From positions 768,668 to 832,667 of the forward strand of contig ML978154.1 of assembly GCA_010015745.1 (NCBI GenBank): 64,000 nt of DNA. The letters are read 5' to 3'. This stretch comes from Setomelanomma holmii (taxonomy: Eukaryota > Ascomycota > Dothideomycetes > Pleosporales > Phaeosphaeriaceae). Below are positions 1 to 11,484 of this stretch, in pieces. Position 1 is the stretch's first letter. Every line of letters starts with the position of its first letter. A program made the translations under genes and the position numbers. The notes below the pieces were generated by a model. The model was not told where the DNA came from and did no database searches. It saw only the letters and a list, made by a program, of their open reading frames with translations.

Positions 1-1423
1 TGTATGACATTTGCAATACTTGAAAGTGCAGGAAGTTTGTCTGATTTGAACTTGATCGCTCTGCGGGAAAGTTATTCGACAATTTGAAGCCATCTATCGT
101 ACTGCTCAACACACTGTAAGGCTGGGTTGGCATCGTACACCAGGCGCTTGTTGGTGAAGCTCAGCTGACTACGGTGACTGTATAGTCCGCCTTCATACGC
201 TGTTCCATAGTCGCACTCGAAGACCATGTCTCCCGATGTAAAGTGCAAGACGCGCCGGGAGAGCAAGCGCTCCTGAAACGCCCAACCTCGTGCGACCAGC
301 CCAGTTTCCAGTTTCTGCTTCCCCCGTCTGCGAACAGAGGAATTGCTTGGAATTACCAACAATCGGTAGGAGTTCGCACAGTGGCCGGACAAAGTCAGGT
401 TGGACTTCAAGAAAGCCTTGAGAACTATCTCGGCAAGACATGGCAGAGATTGTTAGATAGCTGTTTGCGTAGACTTGAGCCATACAGGCGCATTCGTAAG
501 CCCAATGTTCTTTACTATTTTGCACGATGCAGAGCGAGTCTATCCACAAATACCTTGAGATGATTCAGTATCAGCACAAGACCGTCTTGGCGGTCACGTA
601 CCGTGTTCCTAATTTTTGCGTCATGATCACTGCATCCTTGTATAGCAAAGGCATCGAGACCATCGAGAAGCCGCGAAGCAGTGAGTCAATATTGCCAAAT
701 GTGCATCTAGACAATCTAATAAATTAGCAACACTGAGGGCATTCCGTAACATCCTCCAGCTGGAACAGCATCAAGACGCTCCACTCACAGATCTTTCTTC
801 TCACTATCTTCTTGACCCCAGCGATGACCTAGGGCCACGTAAGATGCTTCCAGTGGAAGCTTTTCCACTAAGCGCAGGACGAGATAGTCTTCGGAAGGAG
901 AGACATCCAGCATGAGTGTTGGTGATTTAGCGGCCTCAAATTTCCAACAAATTCCCTGCTTCAGTTCACGATTAGTGATCAATGCTCTGACCGTCATGAT
1001 AGCTGAGCGAGAAGCACGAATTTGTTCTTAGCTTCGGTTGATGATACGAATCGATTTAGGACGTCGACGAGTAATGATATCAATAGTTCAGTCCATGTAG
1101 GGCGATCTCTGGACGTTTCACGTACCACCAATGAGGTACAGGTCATAGTGGTTAGGCGATGCGTGACGACTCGTGAACAACGCTAGGGTTTGTATGTTCT
1201 CGTGAAATGTCAAGCAAATGGGCTCGTGGGTGCTAGATCCTGCTTGCACTTTGCCGCTTTCTGGGTGCCCATCGGGCTCAAAGAACTCACAAAGGCGACA
1301 CCCGAGTGCAGCTGAAACCTGCAGATCTTCCCAAGAGTCGTGGTGGATCTGCCCACGTGTTTCGATCAACTTTGTGTAGGACAGTGATGCACATTGTCTA
1401 CAGAAAGTGGAGGTTTCAGACAT
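1..1423 (-). pseudogene. HET-domain heterokaryon-incompatibility protein, disrupted, runs off window start
   Basis: HET proteins trigger cell death after fusion of incompatible fungal strains. ATG at 1423 opens MSETSTFCRQC, with a Cys-rich N-terminus. Introns are inferred at 1003-1125, 716-788 (branch TGCTAAT) and 554-601; splicing them gives in-phase HET motifs: YVALGHRWG, RYLWIDSLCIVQ and, further on, GWAFQERLLSRRVLHF. Two lesions are visible. The frame carrying the first motifs must shift between about 300 and 335 to reach the GWAFQERL frame. An in-frame TAA at 72-74 then interrupts the segment that ends WLQIVE and resumes with SDKLPALSSIA. The 33-nt GT..AG segment near the shift is too short for a normal intron. 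The gene continues beyond base 1. The family is certain; pseudogene status is likely, barring sequence error. Confidence 0.82.
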
Positions 1424-1839
1424 GTCGAAACTTTCGCAAAGGAAAGAATCAGCTCTGGCACCAAGGGGTCGATGTAAGTGAGTGGTGAACAAGACGCAAC
1501 AAGACGCAGATCGGTGCCTGCCAAACATGAAGTCGCCCACCCCTCGTCATTTTAGCTAGGCTTGGCAAGGTCAGCATCGTGATGTCTGTGAAATTCAATA
1601 AATTGCAAGACGATGCTTCTTATATCGAGACGGATGCAACAAGGTTGTAATCCAGTGTGAAAGACCATCGACCATCGAACGCTTGAAGCCGATGGCCGCA
1701 CACGTGACTCTAGGCTCGCCAATGGCAACCGTGGCATTTCCGCTAACTCCGCATCGGACCTCTCCATCGTCATCGCACACCCCTCCTTTGGTACAATATC
1801 TTGCGCTATGCGAATTCCCAATCTCCCAATACTAGAACG
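1424..1839. other. divergent intergenic region HET / dsc2-like
   Basis: This 416-bp spacer separates two divergently transcribed genes and must hold both promoters. I see no convincing coding frame or repeat in it. Confidence 0.5.
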
Positions 1840-2861
1840 ATGATCACATCCGGCTTCACCAACGCGCCTGTGAGCCAGTTTCTGGTATTCTCGACCGTCA
1901 TTGGCGCTCTCTTCGCCACAATCACCGACACTAGATACTACCTACACATCTCCGTGGTACCTCACATCTGGACTTATGGACAGTTCTGGCGATTTTTGAC
2001 GTGGCAGGTAAGCTTATAGTCTCATGTACCTTCCCGAGGAGAAAGTCTCAGAGCATTTGGTGGGGCAGGGTTGGAAACACTAAGAGCTCGAAGGCTGATG
2101 TGCGTGTCTAGACATGCTTCACAAACTCCACGGAAGTGCTCTTTGGCGTTATAACATTCTACCAGTTACGAGTGATTGAAAGGTTATGGGGCAGCAGAAA
2201 ATTCGCTGTAAGCATGTTCAAAACGTTGATTCGACTTCATGACTTACTCCAGAACCAGTCCTTCCTGCTCGTCACTCTGCCGTATACGACTCCTCTCCCA
2301 CCAATCATCCTTACCTTCGTACTCCGCCCGCTCACAATCGGTCGAATAAACTACCTTCCAGCCGGCCCAACCGCGATCGTCTTCGCGCTCCTTGCGAACT
2401 ACTATGCAGCCATACCATACACGCACCGCTACAAGATCTCTGCTTTCGCGCCATCCCAACCTTCATCATCGCAAACAAACACTCAAGCGATCTCGAGCAT
2501 ATGGTCCCGTAGCCTGACGTTGACTTCGAAATCGCTTTCGTACCTGCCTCCGCTACAACTCGCACTATCCCAATTCCCTGGGTCGTTGCTCGCAGCGGCA
2601 GTCGGATGGGCTGTTGGGACTGCATATCGAAGGGACCTCCTCCCGGGCGCAATAGGCTGGAGAGTACCAGGCTGGGTGGTAGGAGAAGAGAAGAAGAAGG
2701 GGTTTGAGGGTCTCAGGGCTAGACTAGATGCTGAGAGGGAACGAGAAGGTGGCGCAGGTGCTGCGACAGGCATCCTGGCTGGCGAGACAGGTCAGGGTGG
2801 AGCAAGACAAAGAAGGACACTGGGCGAGATGATGTCAGAGCAGTTTAGAGGTAGGAGTTGA
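1840..2861 (+). CDS. Dsc2/UBAC2-like rhomboid pseudoprotease
   Basis: Exons 1840-2007, 2112-2207 and 2253-2861 (introns 104 and 45 nt) encode 290 aa. The ATG at 1840 was chosen because the frame upstream offers only a TTG. The N-terminal part is a derlin/rhomboid-like membrane domain: FWRFLTWQ (the W-R motif of this superfamily), then LFGVITFYQLRVIERLWGS and further hydrophobic helices. No rhomboid Ser-His catalytic pair is seen. The pattern fits Dsc2/UBAC2, the membrane scaffold of the Golgi Dsc E3 ligase that activates SREBP and drives membrane-protein turnover. The C-terminus is basic and polar and ends near MMSEQFRG; I could not see the UBA domain known from some Dsc2 proteins. A derlin is the main alternative. 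Confidence 0.72.
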
Positions 2862-2995
2862 GAATTCAGTGCTACAGCAAAAATTCGTAGATGCAATGGA
2901 GAAAGAGTATTACTCTGTCGGTTGTCTTCTTCAGTCCTGTTTATTCGATCATATGGCCCTCCATATTCATCACGTGGACGAGCACGATGATGGCC

Positions 2996-5142
2996 CTACC
3001 TAATCCCCAACATTCTAATCTTCAGCGTCTCCTGCCTCCTCGGCATCCTCTTCACCCGCTCCTCTTCATCATAGAACCCAATCTTGGTCTCCATGTCCAT
3101 CTCACTCGGCGTCTTAGGCGTCCTCGGCGTCCTCACCCCTCCACTTCCATCCCCAGCCCTAACAACCGTAATTCTCACATGCCCCTCCTCATCCCCTTTC
3201 ATATTCACCACCAAGCTCTTATTCCCCTCGTCCGGATCACTCAACAACTACAAATGCTTCAACTTCCTCCGATCCCGCTTCTCCATGACCTGGTCCCCAG
3301 CCTCCGCAATCTCAGCCCCATCTCGCGACGCAGCGATGATAAGATCGCGCGGATCCAGGTAATTGAAGCGCCCGAGACCCGACCAGCCGTACGTGCGCGT
3401 CGCTTCGACCATGACGGCGAGGATGATGAGTAAGTTGAGGCTGAACACGGCGTAAATGTACCCCGGTTGACCGAATTGGAGTACGTAAACGTACACGCGT
3501 GCGGGTTGTTGTGTGAACATGCGACCGATCATGAGTTGAGTAGATGTATATGCGACCAACATGTCGTCTGCCATTGCAGTGGTAGAGTTTGTGAGACCGG
3601 CGAGGGTGGCTTCTTCTTCGGTGAAGGGGTCGCGAGAGGAAGACGCGCGGGACATTTTGTACGCTACGATGCTGGAGTTGAAGGCTTCTCCGAACAGGGA
3701 GACGTAGATCTTTGTCATGTCGTTGGACATGAGTTCGAATTGGCGGACTACAATGCGCGTGATGTTTCGCTGGGGATTGAAGTCTCGGCTGGTGGCTGTG
3801 GGTCGGACTGTGATGTTTTGGTTGCCGATGTCGATGGTGACATTGAAGAGTGTGGGCGTGAAGTCGAATTCGTATTGCGTGGAGTTGAGGAAGCTGTAGG
3901 CTTCGCCGGTTGCGATGGCAAGGTAGCGGCCTGGTGAGCGATCACTACAGGCCACACCTATTGCGACTATTGCTTTGCCGTCGTGACCGATGTAGTTGGA
4001 GCATTCGGCTCCTTCCACGCTATCGGGCAAGTTCCCTGACGCAGCGTATATCTACTCGTTGACAGGTTCAGAGAGAACGAAGTTAGAGCTTGTGTTATAC
4101 ATGCAGATCACACTTGTCAGATATCTCGTCTCCTGATGCCAGTATCCCGCGACTTGATTGTTGGAAGATATGCTTCGGTCCGTTAGTGCAGCTGGGGCGC
4201 CCACACCGTAGGAACGGCCACTGTAGCTGAATTGGGTATTGTCCAGCTTCCGGTGGACATGAGGTCCCTTTCCAGTTGATGATGCCGACGCAGCGGATCT
4301 CATCAGCTGGCCACTTTGCTGCTGACCCACTGAATATGTGAAGAAGCCCTTTTGGGTCCGAAGTGAAGGACCAGCAAATCCGATCATAATTGGATATTCC
4401 ATGATCATCGAGACATCTTCATAACTCGGCACAAGCAGCATTCCACTTCCTGTCGTCCGCGAGACCAATGGCGACATGTAACCAGCCCACAACACCGTCG
4501 GAACCAGACTGAGAAAGACCAAGCCCAGTACCGGAAAGAAGAATCGAAGTGGAAGATTCCAGTCAACTCGGGGAGTTGTCGAATCTACCCAGGTCCGCAA
4601 GACATCTAAGGAGACGCTGACCTTCAGCGGTCGTAGTCGAAGGGCATAGTTGATCAACTTACATATTACGGCAACATGGAGAAAACCAAAGAACGCCGCG
4701 AGCGTTTGCACAATCAACGCAAACGAACCAGGAAACCTATTTGCCAGTATGAAGGCGTTGCCGGTGACGCGCCATTGCCTCAGTTCAGCCAGCAGCAGGA
4801 TTGTAGCAAGTGTTGTCGTCACCGCGAGTCCGTAAAAGTATTGTATCGCCGCCAATGGCTGTACCGCATCGTCCTGCCATCTTGCCTGGTGGCTCGGCGT
4901 TCATTAGGAGGGAAGGTCAATTGACGAACCATTATAAGAAAGAAGGGACCGCACAGCGGTCAACGAAAGTAAGCCATAGGACGGAGAACACTGAATGACA
5001 AAAAAGTGACGATGTAGAGAAGTGTTGTGAGCATACGAATCGTATTGTTCAATCGAAGGATCTTGGTAGATCGCCTTACCGTGGTACAGGGTTTGTCAAC
5101 AACGTGTATCAGATGCGGATCTGAATCATGCCTGAGCCCCAT
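2996..5142 (-). pseudogene. multi-pass fungal membrane protein with two in-frame TAG codons
   Basis: One reading frame from about 4908 down to 2996 encodes a protein with hydrophobic helices around TTLATILLLAEL, LIVQTLAAFFGFLHVAVI, FFFPVLGLVFLSLVPTVLW and, near the C-terminus, AVFSLNLLIILAVMVEA, separated by a long Asn-rich extracellular-type loop. It resembles a widespread Pezizomycotina membrane family of unknown function. The frame is interrupted by TAG at 4052-4054 and TAG at 3248-3250, yet coding-like sequence continues in the same frame after each; 84 more codons follow the second and end at TAA/TAG-type stop 2996-2998. A possible start is ATG 5142, joined by introns I could not place with certainty (a 69-nt intron with branch CTAAT just above 4890 fits the phase). 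It is either a young pseudogene or a gene with sequence errors; the second TAG could also be the true end. Confidence 0.6.
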
Positions 5143-7092
5143 CGCTTGGCAAAGCGATTCTAATTCGAACGATGCCGGGCATTATCCGCGTAATGGAACC
5201 CTAAGCGAAGGGTATGGTATTCGAATGAAGGAAGACCTAAGCGTTGCACCATTTGAGTTGAGCCAGAAACGTGCAATAGTGTTTTAGTCGACGGACGAAT
5301 GAAGTCATGCGGTTGCAAGAGTCCGGTTGAACGGCAATAGTGTTCTCTTGGAGTTAGCGTATGCCAGTCTTCCAGAATAGCGTCTTTTGTGGGTATTGAG
5401 TATGTGGCATCTCTGGCGTCTCTCCTCCCATGGTAGAGCTTCATGCTCAATAGCGAACTGAGAAAGGCATGCGCAACGAAATTGATTGACTTGAGTGTAT
5501 GCAGGCACTGTACAGCAACGACTAGATCCACCGCGATGATTGAATTGCTGGAGATGTAGCCATGAACAAACCTCTCGTGGTACAGCAGTATTACCGCGGC
5601 GACATGCAGTATATGTCAATGCTGTAAGCAGCACAAAGCAAGTGCTGTTGCTCGCATGAGGTTGCTCCGATCAGGCGTGTCATGAGGTGAGACAAGCTTG
5701 GCATTTCCTCTGAAGTCCGTCGCACAGATGCGGTGCCAATGCAGATGCAGTCCACGGACTTCAACCATGATAGAAAAGAACACGTACCTCCTGCACCTTT
5801 GACTCATCGCCAGCACAAGCCGCAGTCCGCAGAACACCGCTGTCGTGTCAAGCAAATTCTCGAGAAGGAAGCAGCCAGGTTCCCGCTAGCTGCAGACCCA
5901 CTTTGAGGAATTCCACCAATGGCCCCAATCTCGCTTCCACATTCCCCACCAACCCTATCCAGACACCTTACGCCCAAGGCAACTATCTGAAACACCCCAC
6001 TGCATGCAACTTCAACCGTCACCATCATCCGGGCGTTTGATCTCCAGCACCAAAGTGCCAGACTCCTTAGCCCCCCTGCAGCGTTGACCGTTCACAAGTC
6101 TGCGATTCACGGCTGCCTGGGCTGGTATACATTTGTGCAGTTCTTGACTGGCTATGGCTACGGCTGAGCTTATGTTGAGGAATGCTGCGTCGTGCGATGC
6201 TTGAATGGATGTCATTCACGGTGTTCTACAGCTTCGTCTGACCACAGGGCTGATGCGGTGATGCGAAGGAACCAATGGGTGTGTTTCTCGGTCGGCTGTG
6301 AGCCTTTGACGGGGCTGCGCAGACGGCCGGTAAGAAATGCTTCTGCAAGGCAGAACAACGCTACTCGATGTGGGGTACGGATTTACATGTGGCTGTGACT
6401 TCAGAGTCGCACACTGCATCTAGATAATTGGATGCAAGAGTAGTACGGCTGATGGGCTGGCGTGCTTAGCATCGCATTATTCGTGATGGTGGGTATGTCT
6501 GCGTTCCAGTACAGCCTCCTCGGTGCTTCAATGTCGCGAACCGTACGCGAAGGCGCACGACGACATTGAAGGGGTGGGCGATCTATCGCGCGTCCCTCAC
6601 GTTGATGACATGCGACGCGCGAAGGCATGCACGAATATCCCCAGCCTTGCGACACCTGTCGTTCACGATAGTCGTTCCGTCTAGCGGTCGTGTCAGTGTC
6701 CGCCACCTGGTCGCGCGGAAATTGCAAGGGATTGTCACGCTTCCCATCACGAGCGTTGCTAAGCAGATAGGAAGAATTTCTTCAATGTTTGAAATATTTC
6801 ATTACTCGCGTCTCCCGTTCTGGGGCGCGGTGGCAGCTAGCTACTGAGGATATCGCGGCACGCCGGCCTTGGGCAAGATAATATGCTTGTGATGATCAAA
6901 ATCCTCCGGCGCCGTTGCAATGCTATGCAGTGTAAATGCCCGACAAATAACACCTGACCATGCAATATGATCATGAGATGCGGCAAGGGCCGTCCATCCA
7001 GGGACTAGCTCTTGCAAGATCATGTCGCGTTCTTTTGAGATGCAAAGAAACTCGTGGGTCTAGTAGACGGTAGGGACAAAATAGCGAGTGCA
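5143..7092. other. 1.95-kb stretch without recognisable gene
   Basis: Short open frames occur on both strands (longest about 120 codons), but none shows a family motif, plausible splice pattern or consistent codon use. Base composition looks ordinary and I see no tandem repeat. Part of it must hold the 3' region of the cyclin gene and the promoter of the membrane-protein gene. Confidence 0.45.
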
Positions 7093-8139
7093 TTAATAGG
7101 TTTGTTGGCGAGTGGCATATGTGCCAGTTTGACCGAACATCCTGTTGAAGAAACCACCCGACGTCTTCGCCTTCTTGGAAGGCTTTTCGTCGTAGAGTGG
7201 GAGGGAGTGTTGAAGATGAAGCTTCGACTGCGATACAGGGGCATTGATGTGTACAAGAGTGGCACCCTGGTCGTAGTCGTAGCGCTGGACGAAGGCCTCG
7301 GTAGGCTCCTCTGTGAAGCTGACTGGAGAGTCTGATGCGGTTGAGACGGATGAGCTGCGGGTTGGTGGTGATAGCGATGGAGTGCGCGATGCTGCGCGCG
7401 AGGGTTGTTGGGGACGCTGCCTTTGTGGGCGGGCTGCGTAGGACAAGAACGATGTTGTCGACTGGTAAAGGTTCTCTGCGGTGAGCTGGTATTGCTGGCG
7501 AGCAAGCTCCTTCTCCTTCTCAGCGAGCCTGGCCTTCTCGGCTTGGCGGGCCTGCCAAACACGGATGGGTGCCAGGAAGGGCTCGAGGTGGTAGTAGAGG
7601 TCCTCCGGGTTGATGCGGAGATCCCAATCCAGGAGGAACAATAGCTGCTTCTCCATGAGGTTGACCTCGGTGATCGAGAAACCAAAGCCCTCATAGCCGC
7701 GAACCGAGCTGTAGCGGGCCCAGTGCTTGTTCTTTGGTGAAGAGTCATTCAGGTTCTTTGCTGCGAGAATGAGAGCGGCCAAGAAGATGCGGTGGGTGGT
7801 GCACTTCATACCCTTGGCCACAGGAGGCAGCCGAGACCGAAGTCGGCTGAGGTAGACCAAGGAAGTCATGAGAGTAGGGACCTGAACATGTGACCTCTCG
7901 ACCAAAGAAGTGATGAACTCTTCGACAGAAGGAAGGGGTGCTTCCCGAATCTGAGTCGCATGCTGAGGAGGTGAAGCAGGCGGTGTTGGTGGGAGGTTCT
8001 TGTTGAATGATGGTTCGCAGCGAATGACTTGAGTGGCCTTTTGTGCAAGGTAAGAGATCATGTCTTGAGAGACAGGCATCTGGATGAAGTGGTCCAGTGC
8101 TGCGCTGTTCTCGGCAGCGAGGTTTGCTGAGTAAGGCAT
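7093..8139 (-). CDS. Pcl1/2-type (PHO80-like) G1 cyclin
   Basis: An uninterrupted 348-codon frame starts at ATG 8139. Residues about 85-190 form a cyclin box of the Pho80/Pcl kind: LMTSLVYLSRLRSRLPP, then HRIFLAALILAAKNLNDSSPKN and the motif FSITEVNLMEKQLLFLLDWDLR. Such cyclins activate the CDK Pho85 and link the G1/S transition, polarity and morphogenesis. The region between the N-terminal helix and the box carries a Pro-rich spacer (PPTPPASPPQ). The C-terminal 130 residues are Ser/Thr/Pro/Gln-rich and likely disordered, as is usual for unstable G1 cyclins. The nearest in-frame features upstream do not suggest a longer protein. The promoter holds candidate SBF/MBF sites (see 8737-8750). The PclA-like subfamily is my best reading; another Pho80-type cyclin is possible. 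Confidence 0.9.
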   Translation of the reverse strand: MPYSANLAAENSAALDHFIQMPVSQDMISYLAQKATQVIRCEPSFNKNLPPTPPASPPQHATQIREAPLPSVEEFITSLVERSHVQVPTLMTSLVYLSRLRSRLPPVAKGMKCTTHRIFLAALILAAKNLNDSSPKNKHWARYSSVRGYEGFGFSITEVNLMEKQLLFLLDWDLRINPEDLYYHLEPFLAPIRVWQARQAEKARLAEKEKELARQQYQLTAENLYQSTTSFLSYAARPQRQRPQQPSRAASRTPSLSPPTRSSSVSTASDSPVSFTEEPTEAFVQRYDYDQGATLVHINAPVSQSKLHLQHSLPLYDEKPSKKAKTSGGFFNRMFGQTGTYATRQQTY

Positions 8140-8736
8140 GATGGTCGATGTGTGTTGTTGTGGTAAATGGGTAGTAACACTCTTAAAGTGTTCGGAGTAG
8201 CGATGGATGTCGAGCGTGGCTTTCGGATACGATTATGCCCTGCAAGGCAGATAGTCCGTCTGTTACTTGTTGGGGTAAGCAGGTAGTCCGAGAAAGGCTG
8301 AGTGGTGGCTTGGTCGATCGAAAAGTAGATCAAGGCTGAATGTAAGGCCGCGAATAATTAGGTTGCAAGAAAGTCCTGACCGGCAGAACGAAGTAGTGAT
8401 GGGAAATGGGACTTTTGTTGTTGGGGAGAGTGTGTATGGCGCTGCCAAAGAGGGAAGGCGATGGTGATTGGATGGGAATGGTAGGCAGTGCCGGACTGGG
8501 GAATGCCTGCACCGCTAGGGCGTAGGGAGAGAAAAGGGAGGAGAAGAAGTAGTGAAGACTTGCACTGACCAGAAAACGAGTATCAACGGCAGAAAGCGCG
8601 GTACTTATTATCCAGGCCCCTCGAGCGGCAGCAATTCGCGATGCCAAACTTGAGAGGATCCAACACACGTAGTGGGGCAGGGCGGCTGCACCAGAGAGCC
8701 AATGGTACGTGGCGTATGGGCGGCGACAGGTCCTTA

Positions 8737-8750
8737 ACGCGCCACGAAAA
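8737..8750. promoter_or_regulatory. overlapping MCB-like and SCB-like motifs upstream of the cyclin gene
   Basis: The sequence AACGCGCCACGAAAA joins an ACGCG core (MBF-type) to CACGAAAA (SBF-type), about 600 bp upstream of the Pcl cyclin ATG. Yeast PCL1/PCL2 are known SBF targets. Use of these sites here is inference from sequence and context only. Confidence 0.35.
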
Positions 8751-10081
8751 ACCGACCCAAGCGGCTGTTTGGCTGTTTGGGGATCCTTCAAGATTGCGAG
8801 AGGTGAGGTGCAGAACCCCAGAATAGTCTGTTTCAAGTCGGAAGCCAGTCGCTTGTGGCCTAATCGCGCGAGGAGTCCTGACAGCCAATAATCCTACGAT
8901 CCGATCGCGTTTCGAGGACAGGCTCTATGTTTGAGAGCTGCACGGGCTTCTCCAAGAAGAGCGACGAGGGATGACTGGGTGGAAGAAGTCGTCGTGGGAG
9001 TCACCTACAACGTTCGCTGTCGCTGCACCTTTCTGCGGGTGCGGGACACAGTTGGCGATATGTACTTGCACGACCAGAGGTATGGACAAGGTCTGCTGGC
9101 CTAGATCAGGTCACGTTGGGTCTCGATATGAGGCGGTGTGGTCGTAGGAGTGGACCGTCTGGTGAATAGTATGCCACCACGCAGTAGCAGCATACCTGTC
9201 CCATATATTTGATGGAGCTACTGAGAGCCCGCCATTGGACAACTGTCATGCTGGCAAAGTCCGCTGAATGTATTTCCTGGTGACGAATAACCCAGCCTCT
9301 ATTCCGCCGACTTAAGATGCAGCGGACGCGAGGGCAGGGCCAAGCAACGGGTGCGCCCGGATTGGGAAGAAATCCCATTTTTCGCCTCCTAGAACGCGTG
9401 TTGCAATGCGTTGGAAAGCAAGCGTTGCACCTGGAGTGTGCGATGGATATGAACGAATTGTGGCTTAGCAGCTGGGCAGCGTTTTCCTCGACTTTGATTC
9501 GTACGAACAGCCCACCCAACCTTCAGGCACGGGTGGTGTTGACAAGGCCGAATGATTCCACTGCAGATCTCCAACCTTCTGACTTGGGCGACTGTGAGTT
9601 GCCTCGACTTGGATGATGTTCGGCCAGATGCTGGGTCAAGCTCGGTTGGCCCACACGCCATGAATGACCAGCATCGTCATGCGCAAGGGTCGAGGATCGT
9701 GTCAGCAACATTCATTGGCCACGGTTGCAGTCAAACAAGTCACTTTCGTTTCAACACCTGTTTACACAGAACATATGACAGCCCTCTATGACCACCGCAT
9801 GAATAACGGAAAGCATCCACAACGCCACGTCCAGTTGTGAGAAGGTGCTGCCCACATGGACGCTTGCACTTGGTGACCTCGCGACGAGATCCCTTTCCAT
9901 GCAGCATTTTTACCAATCATTGGCCGGACTCCAGGTTTCGGCATCCGCCTCAACAGCCGCTGTGGTGGCATGCACCGCCTCAATCGCCAAAACCAATCAG
10001 AGCCCGGATCTTCGTAAGCCCTTTCGAGAAGGTCGCAAACATCTAAGACATCTGCAACCTTAATGGTCTGGTTGTCAGCAC

Positions 10082-10360
10082 TCAAGTCAACTCTATCAAG
10101 ACTGTCTCGGTGTCGCCGCTACCACCTGCCCACATTTGCTGATGCCTCCGATTGGGTATTGCCATTGCGCGCGGAAATCGATTCCACTCAATTCCAGCGT
10201 TTTCATCTCGTTCAAGATCTCCCAAAATCCAAGAGAACAGGTGCTCGAAGGATTCCAGGCTAAGACCTAATCTAACAAAGCGCTCGATGCGGCTCTGTGT
10301 GCTCGCCCTCTCCCCGCGCGGCTCGCACGGATCTGGGTCGTGAAAATAGTAGCCGCCCAT
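10082..10360 (-). CDS. possible orphan protein fragment
   Basis: ATG 10360 opens a 92-codon frame with balanced amino-acid use (for example RFVRLGLSLESFEHLFSWIL). A second protein-like frame follows from 10079 (DNQTIKVADVLDVCDLLERAY). I could not find an in-phase intron that joins them, so this may be a decayed or chance ORF. I recognise no family. Confidence 0.2.
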   Translation of the reverse strand: MGGYYFHDPDPCEPRGERASTQSRIERFVRLGLSLESFEHLFSWILGDLERDENAGIEWNRFPRAMAIPNRRHQQMWAGGSGDTETVLIELT

Positions 10361-11484
10361 AATAGGCGCTTGTGTAACTCCATATATGGAACCTCGGGAA
10401 TTCCTTCAACCGTTAACTGTACATTGGTACACGGCAGCTTGCGTCATGCGCATCTCTGGTATTGCTCCAAACATCTGTTGTGGACGTTTGAGCCTCCAAC
10501 GGTGTGCTTAAGATCCTGAGGCAGGCGCTTCGCAGTTTCATCGCTTCAGCCCTACCATAACGCCGCACTGGAGATGCACTTGTCCAATCACCTGAGTGCA
10601 TGATTTGGAACCCATCTTTTGACTGAGGCTTTCAACATTGACCCATTCATCTCGTACTTGCTTGCTCATTCAGCTACAGTCACACTTGTCACTAACCTGA
10701 CTCCACCAACCAGCTTGACCCAAGTCTACAACCTCACATGGCCAAGTCGCGAGGAGATGTCTTAGTGGCGCTGCGTATTCGCGTATCAGCGGATTATCGT
10801 TTAAGGATCAGTAATGACAGATTTCATGTGCTTTGGGGTCTGGAAGTGCAGCCACCGGACTTTGACGTCACCGATCACGAAGCAATGGAGGCGCAGCCGC
10901 ACCTTCCAGCTGGCAACATCGACAACAAAATCAAGCATCTCCGGAGGTCGACAGTGAAGCTGAATGATCCAAGTCGATCTTTTGCTGCGGACTAAGCCCA
11001 ACATCTACGTGGTTGGCACCAGGACAACGCGTGATGGGGAAGTACGGTGCACCTTGCCAGTACTTTTCTGCCCAAATGTCGACGCTTCGCTCTCATCTGA
11101 CCTTACCAACCGATCATCGCAATCCGAGGCAATCTGCCGACCATAGAAAAACTCTTCAAGCCAACTCAACATTGTGAGAGTACAGATCATGTTGCTACTT
11201 CTGCGGTTGAACAAAGGCGATACTCAAGGAACAAAGAATCTGGCCTACATGCACTACTTGCGGCACGGCATGACAGTGCCAACATCAACATGTCTCAGAA
11301 GCAGCTTCGCGGCGAGCGACCTAAGCGCCGACCGACATCACATCATACTGAGAAACCATGCACAATCTTGGTCTCGAATATGCGCTAGAAAGCGGCTTAC
11401 TCAGGTTGTGTTCAAATAACCGCACTCGCGGACATCAGCAGTGCGCAACAATTGAAAGTCATCTGAAGTTCTTCACGGCAATTC

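Larger units (their letters stand above)
8140..11484. other. 3.3-kb gene-poor region
   Basis: The right side of the cyclin promoter leads into sequence with many short ORFs and no recognised family. An ACGCGT hexamer sits at 9394-9399. A frame at 10738-10995 (+) begins in a fair start context (CACATGG) but shows no motif. See the separate low-confidence entry at 10082-10360. Confidence 0.4.

Noticed and set aside
302..360. 33-nt GT..AG segment in the HET gene as an intron that would repair the frame
   Set aside because: Too short for a spliceosomal intron in this genome, where the shortest accepted here is 43 nt, and it lacks a branch-point sequence.
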